DNA of 64,000 nucleotides from Welwitschia mirabilis. Lineage: Eukaryota > Gnetophyta > Gnetopsida > Welwitschiales. A model generated the notes under the pieces. The model did no database searches. It saw only the letters and a list, made by a program, of their open reading frames with translations, and was not told the origin of the DNA. Both the position numbers and the translations under genes were made by a program. This document shows, piece after piece, positions 24,640 through 35,479 of the stretch; position 1 is the first letter of the stretch; the number at the start of each line of letters is the position of its first letter. The DNA lies in the NCBI GenBank assembly GCA_051453625.1, contig JBOZIK010000001.1:150576068-150640067 (forward strand), in the 5' to 3' direction.

Positions 24640-25540
24640 GTTACACTAAGTAGTATGATAATCCCAAAGAACACCATTAACTTTAAAGGACCTTGTTTTC
24701 CTATTAATAGAGACTAATTTTTTAAGCATCTTTTTGATATTTCTATTTGCATTTTTGACTTGGCCATTAGTTTAATGATGATAAGCACATGTAATTCTAT
24801 GTTCAATACCAATGGACAAAATAATTTTTCAAAAAAGATGATTAATGAAATGAGTTTTTTAATTACTAAATATAATTTATGAAAAACCAAAACATTGAAA
24901 GATATGGGTTTGAACAAAATTGCAAATGGCTTGGGCATCAGTTTTGGTAGTAGGAATAGATTCTACTCACTTAGTAACATAATCGATAGCTACTAGAATA
25001 TAATGTCTATCATGAAAATATGGCTAAATTAATCCTACAAAGTTAATTTTTCAACAATCAAAAGGTTCACATTTAAGTATAGGTTTGAGGGGCATATCTT
25101 GAGAANNNNNNNNNNCGTAAAGTTATATGAATCTTTAAAAAATGTAGGCCAATAAAAACCTAAGAGAAAAATTTTTATGATAGCCTTTTGACCACTAAAA
25201 TGTCTCCCACATACCCCACCATGGTAAAGTTTTAGGATTTCTAGGCTTTCCCACTCAGGTAGATACTTACACATGATTTGATCTTTGTAACGTATATAAA
25301 GATGGGATTCATTCCACTTATAGTCATCAATTCTAAGATAAAAAGATTTATGTTGATTATGATTCCAATGCTAAAGCGTTTTCATAGTAACATGGTAGTT
25401 CACAATATCAACATACCAATGAGCAGAATGAGTAGAAGAGATAGCATAAAGTTGCTTAATTTCAAAGAGTTATTCATCTTGAAAAAAGTCATTTATGGGA
25501 AGTTCATCATAAGAACAAGAAATTTAAGAGAGATAATTAA
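24640..25540 (-). pseudogene. Element A integrase, catalytic residues lost
   Basis: Minus strand 25274-25117 reads LEILKLYHGGVCGRHFSGQ and FYWPTFFKDSYNF, the HHCC zinc-binding part. Then come MPLKPILKC-type sequence, KINFVGL (normally IDFxGP, first Asp now Asn), HYILVAIDYVTK, a region FSN where ISDNG is expected, and NGQVKNANR where the family has a Glu before or within this stretch. All three catalytic positions therefore look changed, mostly by single G-to-A steps. A 10 N gap at 25106-25115 sits between the zinc part and the core. The copia insertion cuts the polyprotein just upstream. Confidence 0.75.
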
Positions 25541-25605
25541 CAATACTATTATGTTTTTAAACTTTATCAATGATGGTAAGATTAAATTCCTACATGAGAA
25601 GGATC

Positions 25606-26290
25606 TAATAGGATCAAGAACCATAGAGGAGGGTGAATAGATTCTTTAAAAACTCTAGTATAATATTATAAATGAATCTAACCTCAAATAAGACTTGCAT
25701 ATAATAATGAATTAATCTAAATTGTGCATGATATAAGAATATAATGAAATTAAATAGATAAAAACTAAAAGCACAAAAAAACCAATTTGATACAAGTCAT
25801 AGTTATAGTGGTTCAGAAAACCTCCTACTCCACTCTTGATGATTAGCTTATCCTCAAGCTAGATCTTGGATCTTTATTACTCCACTAGGTATTCCAAGTT
25901 CATTGGTAACTTTTATGAACAGACTTTTCCAGGCTTAGTCTCAACCTTTGAATAAACTTTTTAAGGCTTATTCTTAACCTTTAAACAAAGTTTTCAAGTT
26001 TTAGTTTCAACTTTTTACAAAACATAGTAGTGATGTAATGATACCTTTAGAACATGGATATCACTCATTCTTGATTTAGTAAATGTAATGTAGCTATTCT
26101 ACTATAGATGTAAAACAAATGAAGCTCTTAATATGATCTTTAATCTAGAGATGATGCTAATAGAAGATTGTCTTTAGTCAGAAATCTAGCTTTTAAGAGA
26201 CAATAGTAAAAGTCACCCAAATATAATGCTTGATCCTTCAGATCCAATAGATTCGTCTAAATGAAAATAGTTCTAAAAGATTCTTTGGTT
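25606..26290 (-). repeat. Copia 3' LTR, first part
   Basis: Matches the start of the copia 5' LTR (39253 onward): AATCAAGAACCCTAGAGGAGGG-type start, CCTCCTACTCCACTC, and repeated AACCTTT-AACAAA-TTTTC phrases. It is cut by element C at the sequence ttggtt-atatc and resumes at 34040. Confidence 0.85.
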
Positions 26291-26295
26291 ATATC

Positions 26296-27298
26296 TATTG
26301 CAGTGTGAATTTATACAATCTTAAAGTCCTTAAATAAAACTATAAATCATATAACTTGCAAAAAAACACATGCTAATATAGACCGAATTTCACCTAAATG
26401 TCGTAATTCCAACGAAGACACTAGGCTTAGAGTTAGAGAATTAATTTCCAAAGGTATTTTTTGATATTTTATTTTTTACTTAATCAAAAGTAAATAGTAA
26501 AGTAAACACAATGCAAGATGGATGAATATAAAATGCAAGTGAATGGAAATGGAAATGAAATGGATTCACTTGGTTCCTAATCCTTCTATCATAAGGACTA
26601 GCTTCTAGTCTTTCTATCACAAAGACTATCCTTTCTATAATTTACATTAATCAAGAAGAGTATCTACTAATTCTTAATTAACATAAACTATTAGATCTAT
26701 TAAGGAGAATATGCAATATGTAATATAAAATGAAATGGAAATGCAATGCAAACCTACTACTGACCAAGGTTAATCTTAACAAAGGTTGCCCTCATGATCT
26801 AAATAAATCCAAGCTTATCACTAACTAAGATCAACTTAAACTATAAGGGACATTAACATAATTGAAATGAAAAGAGCATTATATTAATAAAAAGAACATT
26901 ACATCTACTTACAATAGAATAATAGCCTCTCAATGGAAGTGACATAGCCTAACAGCAAGAAAACCCCTTTCTGCAGCTCTTAGATGGACCTCCTACCTTT
27001 AAGCTTCTATCACAAGCATATGAAGTGCAATAGACGGTTTAGAAGTGAAGGAGGAAAGGGTATTTATAGTTTTACAATGAATTGTAATCTTAGATGTTCG
27101 TTAAGGAAACCCTAGCTGCTCACATAACCCATTTGGCACTTGTTATAATGCAATTTACTGCCGCAATGTAAAAACAGTCGTCATCCAGTCTCTCGTCCAC
27201 ACGATAGTAGGGATGATGCCATCTTCTTACCTTGGGTTGTGTGCTCATATGATACCGTTAGCTCCGTGGGTTACCCATGCATGTGTCGAGGCTATCGT
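26296..27298 (-). repeat. Element C 3' LTR, right end lost in gap
   Basis: Starts TATTGCAGTGTGAATTTATAC and pairs with 32579-34034. TATA box (sense TATAAATA) at 27061-27068. Palindrome copy at about 27178-27215. The sequence stops at a 740 N gap (27299-28038), which hides the rest of the LTR and the polypurine tract. Confidence 0.85.
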
Positions 27299-28038
27299 NN
27301 NNNNNNNNNNNNNNNNNNNNNNNNNNNNNNNNNNNNNNNNNNNNNNNNNNNNNNNNNNNNNNNNNNNNNNNNNNNNNNNNNNNNNNNNNNNNNNNNNNNN
27401 NNNNNNNNNNNNNNNNNNNNNNNNNNNNNNNNNNNNNNNNNNNNNNNNNNNNNNNNNNNNNNNNNNNNNNNNNNNNNNNNNNNNNNNNNNNNNNNNNNNN
27501 NNNNNNNNNNNNNNNNNNNNNNNNNNNNNNNNNNNNNNNNNNNNNNNNNNNNNNNNNNNNNNNNNNNNNNNNNNNNNNNNNNNNNNNNNNNNNNNNNNNN
27601 NNNNNNNNNNNNNNNNNNNNNNNNNNNNNNNNNNNNNNNNNNNNNNNNNNNNNNNNNNNNNNNNNNNNNNNNNNNNNNNNNNNNNNNNNNNNNNNNNNNN
27701 NNNNNNNNNNNNNNNNNNNNNNNNNNNNNNNNNNNNNNNNNNNNNNNNNNNNNNNNNNNNNNNNNNNNNNNNNNNNNNNNNNNNNNNNNNNNNNNNNNNN
27801 NNNNNNNNNNNNNNNNNNNNNNNNNNNNNNNNNNNNNNNNNNNNNNNNNNNNNNNNNNNNNNNNNNNNNNNNNNNNNNNNNNNNNNNNNNNNNNNNNNNN
27901 NNNNNNNNNNNNNNNNNNNNNNNNNNNNNNNNNNNNNNNNNNNNNNNNNNNNNNNNNNNNNNNNNNNNNNNNNNNNNNNNNNNNNNNNNNNNNNNNNNNN
28001 NNNNNNNNNNNNNNNNNNNNNNNNNNNNNNNNNNNNNN
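27299..28038. other. Assembly gap, 740 N
   Basis: Unknown bases spanning the end of the C 3' LTR. Apparent long frames across it are artefacts of reading through N. Confidence 1.
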
Positions 28039-29363
28039 AAAATCAGTAAGTGTGTTACCTGCTCCTATTAAAATTTCATGAAATGTATTCAAGTAATATG
28101 TAATCTTGTCTAAACAATGCATTATAAATATGTATCATCCAAGATCAAAATAATCCTTAAAAAATGATAGATTTTTATTGTAAGAAGAAAGCTCAGAAAG
28201 CTCTAAGAAAAACAAGATCTCCTGGATTACACAAAAGAAAAAGGATAACTATCATCCCCTCTGTCATAGAGATGGCATATTAAGACAACAATTGGTAAAA
28301 TAAGTTGGTTGGACTAATTAGAAAAAATTTCGGANNNNNNNNNNNNNNNNNNNNNNNNNNNNNNNNNNNNNNNNNNNNNNNNNNNNNNNNNNNNNNNNNN
28401 NNNNNNNNNNNNNNNNNNNNNNNNNNNNNNNNNNAAAGAAAAAGGATAACTATCATCCCCTCTGTCATAGAGATGGCATATTAAGACAACAATTGGTAAA
28501 ATAAGTTGTTTGGACTAATTAGAAAAAATTTCGGAAAAATTTGACAGTAAGGAAGTATTGGAAATGTAGCAAAAATAGAAGGAAAAAATGTGAAGAATTT
28601 ATCTTTAGCAACAAAATCATGGAGAAAGAAACTCATAGGATCATAACCAAGCATGAAAGATAAAAAGAAATGCTCATAAGTGTTCTTCCAATGTGGTATA
28701 GAAGCCATGAATATTTTGAAAATCTGTAAGTGGATGAATGCAAAACCACATAGTAAAAACATTAGTATAAAACAAAAAGATCACATCAAGTAAGGGGAAA
28801 GAAGTGCATTAATTGATAGTGCAAAAAATAAAAATAGCCCTTATAAAGAAAAATCTATAAGTGAAAATAAAAATATAACTAGAAAGTGACCAAATTATCA
28901 GGTTTTAACTATAATGTAGAAAAAGATATTGTAATAACTTTAAAAAATCCCAAAAACAACTAAGGAAAAACATAATAAGAAATGGACAACTAGGAACATG
29001 AATAAGATTTGCTTACCTACCCAAAATTAATCCTTAGCAAATTTCATTAGAAGAAATCATAAAATCACCTAATAAGAATGCATGGCATAATGAAAAAATT
29101 CATAAAGTTCTACTCGAATGGGCAATGATTATGATGATGTCAAGTATGTCTAACATTATCAAACAATGAATGATAAGATAAAAAGATATTAAAATAGGAA
29201 CTTATAAGCTATCATCTCAAAATAAAACTAGAATCCAAAAAAGTAAAGTGATCATGTGTAAGTACTACAAATAAATAAAAATGAGTCTAGAAAATAAGCA
29301 ATGCCTCTGATAACACCAGGAACACCACTAATCTCATAGCCTCTAACTGCAAGTTTATTCTTA
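28039..29363 (-). other. Element C 3' region, no ORF, with a gap-flanking duplication
   Basis: Similar to the short 3' region of A (22480-23563), including AATGATTATGATGATGTCAA and gaaaataagcaatgcctctga beside the block. About 90 bp is present twice, at 28241-28334 and 28437-28534, on either side of a 100 N gap (28335-28434), nearly identical. Confidence 0.5.
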
Positions 29364-29397
29364 CCATGATGAGGGGAGTGCAACCACTATCAGAGGA
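29364..29397 (-). repeat. Conserved gypsy block, copy in C, cut by gap
   Basis: CCATGATGAGGGGAG followed by TGCAACCACTATCAGAGGA, nearly identical to the E copy, then a 791 N gap (29398-30188). The presence of this block in an element without visible pol suggests a role in cis. Confidence 0.7.
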
Positions 29398-30433
29398 NNN
29401 NNNNNNNNNNNNNNNNNNNNNNNNNNNNNNNNNNNNNNNNNNNNNNNNNNNNNNNNNNNNNNNNNNNNNNNNNNNNNNNNNNNNNNNNNNNNNNNNNNNN
29501 NNNNNNNNNNNNNNNNNNNNNNNNNNNNNNNNNNNNNNNNNNNNNNNNNNNNNNNNNNNNNNNNNNNNNNNNNNNNNNNNNNNNNNNNNNNNNNNNNNNN
29601 NNNNNNNNNNNNNNNNNNNNNNNNNNNNNNNNNNNNNNNNNNNNNNNNNNNNNNNNNNNNNNNNNNNNNNNNNNNNNNNNNNNNNNNNNNNNNNNNNNNN
29701 NNNNNNNNNNNNNNNNNNNNNNNNNNNNNNNNNNNNNNNNNNNNNNNNNNNNNNNNNNNNNNNNNNNNNNNNNNNNNNNNNNNNNNNNNNNNNNNNNNNN
29801 NNNNNNNNNNNNNNNNNNNNNNNNNNNNNNNNNNNNNNNNNNNNNNNNNNNNNNNNNNNNNNNNNNNNNNNNNNNNNNNNNNNNNNNNNNNNNNNNNNNN
29901 NNNNNNNNNNNNNNNNNNNNNNNNNNNNNNNNNNNNNNNNNNNNNNNNNNNNNNNNNNNNNNNNNNNNNNNNNNNNNNNNNNNNNNNNNNNNNNNNNNNN
30001 NNNNNNNNNNNNNNNNNNNNNNNNNNNNNNNNNNNNNNNNNNNNNNNNNNNNNNNNNNNNNNNNNNNNNNNNNNNNNNNNNNNNNNNNNNNNNNNNNNNN
30101 NNNNNNNNNNNNNNNNNNNNNNNNNNNNNNNNNNNNNNNNNNNNNNNNNNNNNNNNNNNNNNNNNNNNNNNNNNNNNNNNNNNNNNNNTTTTAAATAAGA
30201 GATAAAGAAGTGATATATTTCATTGATAAGTAATCTCTTATGAAGATAGTATAAAGCATGAGTATTATTAGATAATTCATTCAAGATAACACTCATAGAA
30301 TGAATCCAAGAAATCTTGAAGGGCTTTTGAGAATGTTTAATAATATTGAGAATCTCTTTAAGATTCAACTCTAAGCATGGATTACTATCAAGAAGATAAG
30401 GCTTTTCCTAATGTAATATTCCAAGTTAAACTT

Positions 30434-31735
30434 TTAAAAATAATAATCATTAAAATCATAAGGTATAGTAGATTTGGTATAAAAAGGATGAATGTTACTT
30501 TGAGGATCATATAAAGGTTTAAAATGAAGAGATTGAGAGACAAAAGAAATAGACTCTTCAAAGTGATGGATGTTATAAGAGTTAAGGAAAGGAACATGAC
30601 CTTGAGAATTATATAAAGGTGTAATTGGAAGGGTTGGAGAAAGATTATCATTATTAAGATTATGAGGTAATGTGAAGGTGGAAATAGAAATGAAATGGGG
30701 AGTGAAGGGAAGGATGTGATTTGCAATTGAACGTGAAGGAATATATGGGAAAAATGTAGAAGTATAAGTGGAATGAATAAGTCTATTCTATATGAAGTTG
30801 GAATGAATCTCTAAGGGTCCTTCATTGCTTTTAATTTCTTCACTAGTATCCATGTTATTACGTGATTTAATTGTACTTTCATCTTCATTGGTTGTAACTA
30901 TATCTTTCTTCTCTTATTAAAGATTACTTTCACTATCTAAATGATTGGATTCATAAAAAATATTTTTAAGAGAAATAATAGCATCATCTTCACAATTGAT
31001 TGAAATGTTTTTAATTTTTTAATGATTGGATTTCTATCTTGATTTTCTAACAAAAGATGAATGGTAGGGATATAATCTAATATCTCAATATCATCCTCTA
31101 GTAAGTGGTCATCTTCATCCCAATTGTTGACATGTTGAGTTGTATCATTATTATCTCCTTTTTACTTATCTCCTAGTGAGTAGGACGTTGAAGTTTAATT
31201 CATAAATCCATCTTCAAGTTGAAAGCAAGAATCATTATCAGCAATAATTTCTAAGTTATTTTCATTTTCCTCGAGATAGGATGAAGTGGAATAGTTGTAA
31301 GGATGTTGTGTTATCAAAGATCCTTAAATCTGTAAAAGAGATTGTTACAAGTTTTAAACTAATTTTTCCAAGCTATTATTAGTGTTTTATTGGTTTTTCA
31401 TCATTTCACCAATCATTACTCTTAATGGATCTTTTTCTTCTTCATAGTCGTTGATGGGAGATGGTTCTTCTTGATAGTAAAGCATGGAAGATGATTGGGA
31501 TTGAAAAAGATAATTATAAGAGGTTTGTCTAAATGAGGTGAAATCCCTAAAATATGGTGAATCTTCATCATTATTTTGATATGAGGTTTGAAGAGAATAG
31601 GGGAAAGAATAATTAGATTGAAAAGAAGAATGGACCCAATCCCTATTTTCAACATGATTTTATGATGATCTCCCTCTTTCGATAAAGATTTCTTAAAGTG
31701 TTTTCTTACCAATGTCCTCATCATTTTGCAAGTTT
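30434..31735 (-). pseudogene. Degraded Asn/Ser/Asp-rich ORF of element C, unknown family
   Basis: I do not recognise this product. The clearest open stretch is 30787-30434 on the minus strand (117 codons then TAA), with no Met, rich in Ser, Asn, Pro, Tyr and His (for example NNDNLSPTLP and LYDPQSNIHPFY). Upstream in the same frame, past one TAG, lies an acidic part (CEDDAIISLKNIFYESNHL; TTNEDESTIKSRNNMDTSEE). A shift of one base then leads to a further stretch near 31440-31670 (SYQNNDEDSPYFRDF; YYQEEPSPINDYEEEKDPL). Together about 430 codons with around ten stops, several of CAA/CAG-to-TAA/TAG type. The Met-started frames at 30726-30388 and 31724-31422 are out-of-frame shadows. The EEKDPLRVMIGEMMKNQ part resembles the linker after gag in some Tat elements, which is only a guess. 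Confidence 0.45.
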
Positions 31736-31915
31736 TTTCTCTTTTTAAAAAGAAGTTCTACAATAGTTTTTCTATTGTGGTTTATTAAAACAAGAAAGAA
31801 TAACAGACTAAGAGAGTTTAAATTCAAAATGGTAAGAAGATAAGTACACCATGAAGATCAAGATTCTCAGATGTTTGAGGTTGCTAGTTCTTAATACCTA
31901 AAAGATGTGACATCA

Positions 31916-32125
31916 TTATTGTAAATTAATTACACAGAAAAAAAAATCTAATTCTAAAAAAAAAAAAAAGAATTCTAGAATTTGCATACTTATGTTATGC
32001 ATACCTAGATTCTTATTTGAAGTCGAATAATTATTGATGTTTCTATTAATCCAGTTTCTTGCTAGCTGATATTTTGTATTTTGCCCATAATTCCTTATAT
32101 TCTTGCATGTATAAATAGTGAACAA
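31916..32125 (-). pseudogene. Element C leader peptide of gag
   Basis: The minus strand reads KYQLARNWINRNINN...LGMHNISMQILEF, the counterpart of the leader peptide upstream of gag in A (KYQRE..LIKENIIEG...MHILDMQIPRI) and E. In C the LRDLIANRK gag domain that should follow is missing, so the element keeps the first part of the Gag coding region only. Confidence 0.5.
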
Positions 32126-32554
32126 AAATCAGAATCAACTGCAATGGACTATTGTCCACCTTGTTGTGAGGAGGACGGGTAGGATGATAATCATAGAAAG
32201 ACTAAATTCTAATAACAACAAAACTTTAGAAACTATAGAAAGAAAATTACTGAAACTATGTTATCCTTACTATCATGTGGATTATGGATAAGACGATAGT
32301 TTTACTAAACTATGAACAAAAGAAAAATGGCAAAAATAGAAACTACATTCAAAATTTCAAAACTATTGTACCCTAAGTTGTCTAGACGATAGAGAGAATG
32401 ACAAGCTCCCTAAAAGTTACATAAAACAAAATTTTGTAGAAATAAATCTACCTTAAAATACATTAGAAATATAGCATTAATTCAAATAAATAACTTGAAC
32501 AAAGAGATTCAAAGTACTTATCTAGTTAATGACAATCCTCTTATTGCCTTGCGT
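32126..32554 (-). other. Element C leader
   Basis: Untranslated leader between primer site and leader peptide, with three palindrome copies at about 32140-32185, 32265-32300 and 32375-32405. Confidence 0.5.
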
Positions 32555-32575
32555 CCTTCCCCGACAATGGTGCCA
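32555..32575 (-). promoter_or_regulatory. Element C primer binding site (tRNA-Asp type)
   Basis: The minus strand reads TGGCACCATTGTCGGGGAAG, three bases from the 5' LTR. It is the best preserved primer site in the window and differs from the plant tRNA-Asp complement TGGCGCCGTTGCCGGGGA only by transitions in the first 18 bases. Confidence 0.8.
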
Positions 32576-33336
32576 AAATGTTGCGGTGTGAATTTATGCA
32601 ATCTTAAAGTCTTTAAGTAAATGTGTAAATCATATAACTTGCAAAAAGACACACACTAGTATAGATAGAAGTTCATCTAAATGTCGTAATCCTAACAAAG
32701 CACTAGGCTTAAAGTTAGAAAATTAATTTTCAAAGGTAGTTTTTGATATTTTATCTCTTACTTAACTAAAAGTAAATAGTAAAGTAAATGCAATGTAAGA
32801 TGGATGAATATGGAATGCAAGTGAATGGAAATGAAAATAAAATGGATTCACTTGACTCCTAATCCTTCTGTTAGAAGGACTAGCTTCTAGCCTTTCTATC
32901 ACAAATACTATCCTTTCTATAATTTACATCAATCAAGAATAGTATCTACTAATTCTTAATTAACATAAACTATTAGATCTACTAAGTAGAATATGAAATA
33001 TGAAATATAAATGAAATAGAAATGCAAATCTACTACTAATCAAGGTTAACCTTAACAAAGGTTGCCTTCATGTTCTAAATAAATCCAAGCTTGTCACTAA
33101 CTAAGATCAACTTAAATCATAATGGACATTTACATAATTAAAATAAAAATAGTATTATTTTAATGAAAAGAACTTTACATCCACTTACAACAGAATAACA
33201 GCTCCTCAATGAAACAGACACAGCTTAACACTAAGGAAACTCCTTTCTGCATCTATTGGATGGACCTCCTACCTTCAAGCTTCCATCACAAGCATATTAA
33301 GTACAAAAGATGGTTTGGAAGTGAAGGAGGAAAGGG

Positions 33337-33344
33337 TATTTATA
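33337..33344 (-). promoter_or_regulatory. LTR TATA box of element C
   Basis: TATAAATA on the minus strand, preceded in the sense direction by TGTAAAAC and followed by CCCTTTCC. The same box is in the other LTR at 27061-27068. Confidence 0.6.
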
Positions 33345-33558
33345 GTTTTACAATGAACCATAAACCTAGACATCTATTAAGAAAATCCTAGCTACCCACA
33401 TGGCCTATTTGACACTCTTTACAATGTAAATTATTGTGCAGTGTAAAAATAGTTGTTGTCCTATCTTGCATCCACACGACATAGGAGACGACGCTATCTT
33501 AATAGCTTGGGTTATGTGCCTGTGCTCCTGTGGGTTACCCGTACATGTTACCGATGCT

Positions 33559-33598
33559 GTCGTCCTGTATGTCGTCCACACGACATAGGAGATAACAC
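33559..33598. repeat. CpG palindrome copy in element C LTR
   Basis: TGTCGTCC TGTA TGTCGTCC, then ACACGACATA GGAGATAACA. The inner pair GTCGT/ACGAC is intact and one outer arm has decayed (GACGACA to GATAACA). The design is the same as at 2011-2050. Confidence 0.7.
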
Positions 33599-34039
33599 TT
33601 TAAACTGCATGTCCATGTGCTATCGTTAGCCCCGTGAATTATCCTCACATTCATCATCCTTCATGTCATCTAGATAACCTAGGGGATGATGCCCTATTAT
33701 CATGTGTTGCTGTCTAAGTGTTGCGCATGAGTTATTCCTATGTAGTTGTCTTTATGGACTGTCATCCCTTCTGTCATGGGGACAACAGTGGGAATGATAC
33801 TCTTCCCAAGTTTCTCAAGTAGTGTAAATTGGTCTTCTTCTTCTTTAGTCCTCGTTCAATATGCTAAGTATCAGAACATACCTAAAATTCCTCCAATTAT
33901 GTCAAAAATTACATGTTTTCATAATCATCTTATTGTCTTTCCATAATCAGTAGAATTGTATCTAAACCTATATAAATGTTCTGCAAAATTACTCTAATTA
34001 TACCATCAAATTTCTACAAATTGGCATCGCAATAATATC

Positions 34040-34876
34040 TGTCTTATCTATTTATAATGGAATTCTTTTAGGATTTATTACATTTGAAATGTTCTTCCAA
34101 CGGCTATACACAACTAGAAAATAGCTACCTAACAGCTACATAATGGATACATAATGTTTAGAAAAAATTACTTTCTATTCCATTTGGTTAACTCCACAAA
34201 AATCTGATTAACCCCATATGGTGCCATGAGTTACATAGATCACTTGAGTCAGAAATTCTGTTGCCTCAATTTCTTAGGGCTTCCTGTCTGGTTGACCTCA
34301 TTGGATCTAGTTAACTCTAGTTTGATCACCTACAACATTATCTTGTCATCCACTCCTCTGATAAAATTCTTTTCAATTTACTACATTGAGTTCAGTTGAT
34401 CCTTTAAGTGTCCAGTCGACCCCATAACGATCAGCTCAGGTGTACTAGCTACATAGTGCTCAAGTCCAATTGATCCCATCATAGGTCTGATTGACCCCTT
34501 GATAATCAGTTTAGGAATACTATTCCTTGGTTTATAGATCCAGTTAACCCCATAAAGATCTAATTAACCCCTTGCCATTCAGTTTAGGGACATTGGTTCT
34601 TGAGGTTATAGGCCTAATTAACCATATTAAAAATTTAGTTGACCCCTCTAGATGCATTTCATTTTCTATCTGGTTCAATTGTAGTTAACCCTATGAAAAT
34701 CCAGGTAACCTCATCAAGAGGGTAAAAGAATTGATAGGTTTCTAATGCTCATAAGTTTGATGATTTCAGTTCCATCTTTTAACTAAAATTAATTTAACAT
34801 ATTTTGGATAAGATACACAAAATTTTTTATATAGAAAACATTAGTTTAATATTAATTGGTAAAACATAATCCAATA
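34040..34876 (-). repeat. Copia 3' LTR, second part, with GTCGAC motif array
   Basis: Continues the LTR after element C and ends ATAATCCAATA. Between about 34180 and 34720 it holds more than a dozen variants of GGTTGACCCCAT / AGTCGACCCCAT spaced about 20-40 bp. A purine tract (sense TTAAAGAGGGATAT) adjoins the end, the polypurine tract. Confidence 0.85.
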
Positions 34877-35479
34877 ATATCCCTCTTTAACATTAATGGC
34901 AAACAATACTTGGTTGTGAAAATTTTGAAATGTTAAAAAAACCCCCCCTTACAAAATTCCTATTGAAAAATATATTCCTTTTAAAACAAGTTAAGAGATT
35001 TTGAACAATTAAATTTTGTGCTTTAAATGAAACAATTTAATGTGCACATCTGAAAGTTTAAAAGGCATAACTTTATGATCAGCATAATGTGATTATGTAA
35101 ATTTATTTATTATTGTAATCAAGTGTCACAAATTATAATTTATTTTTAATGTTAGAAAACTTTAAACTTTTCAAGTTAAGCCCATATAATACCAAAAGAA
35201 AAACATATTTAGCATATATGATTTAGAAAGGTACAAATAGATTTGAGATATCAAATGAAATACAATTTTGTGCAAAATAGATAAGTGCATTTCATTAGAC
35301 ATAAGCAAACATTACAAAATAGAGGTTTAAACATTACAAACTAGAAGTACTCATCAAGAGCATATAACTGAAATCATAAAAAGCATTTAACAACACACAA
35401 CTAGTTCTCCCTATTTTAACATCAATAACAAATGAGAGAATAAAAATACAAAGAAAAACATAATCTAAATTTTTTTTTT
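34877..35479 (-). other. Copia 3' untranslated region
   Basis: Polypurine tract next to the LTR (about 34877-34895), then AT-rich sequence without a frame, up to the stop codon of the 3' ORF. Confidence 0.5.

Larger units (their letters stand above)
26296..34034 (-). mobile_element. Gypsy-like element C, non-autonomous, innermost of the nest
   Basis: LTRs 26296-27298 (right end in gap) and 32579-34034, with a perfect duplication atatc (26291-26295, 34035-34039). Removing it restores a copia LTR stretch of exactly the same length as in the other copia LTR near 39915-39950. Its LTRs, leader peptide, primer site and block are of the A type, but its 2.4 kb of readable interior contains no gag domain, protease, RT or integrase, only a degraded low-complexity ORF. 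The gap of 791 N could hide at most a small part of pol. It probably moved with proteins from autonomous relatives. Confidence 0.85.
32579..34034 (-). repeat. Element C 5' LTR, complete
   Basis: Starts TGTTGCGGTGTGAATTTATGC and ends GGCATCGCAATA, 1456 bp. TATA box at 33337-33344. At least four palindrome copies at about 33455-33492, 33559-33598, 33650-33692 and 33755-33800. It retains more CpG than the LTRs of A, B and D, in line with C being the last insertion of the nest. Confidence 0.9.

Noticed and set aside
27213-28122. Long frames of 264-280 codons on both strands
   Set aside because: They consist almost wholly of unknown residues read through the 740 N gap. The same holds for frames over 1001-1424, 29361-30368, 46309-46713, 55834-56040 and 28280-28468.
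30388-30726. 112-codon hydrophobic frame that looks like a membrane protein
   Set aside because: It is out of frame with the Asn/Ser-rich ORF remnant of element C, whose frame (30434-30787) is open without a Met. The Ile/Leu richness comes from reading T-rich codons in the wrong phase.
34160-34720. Regularly spaced motifs as a possible CRISPR array
   Set aside because: The motifs are about 12 bp, variable, irregularly spaced and sit within a copia LTR in a plant genome.
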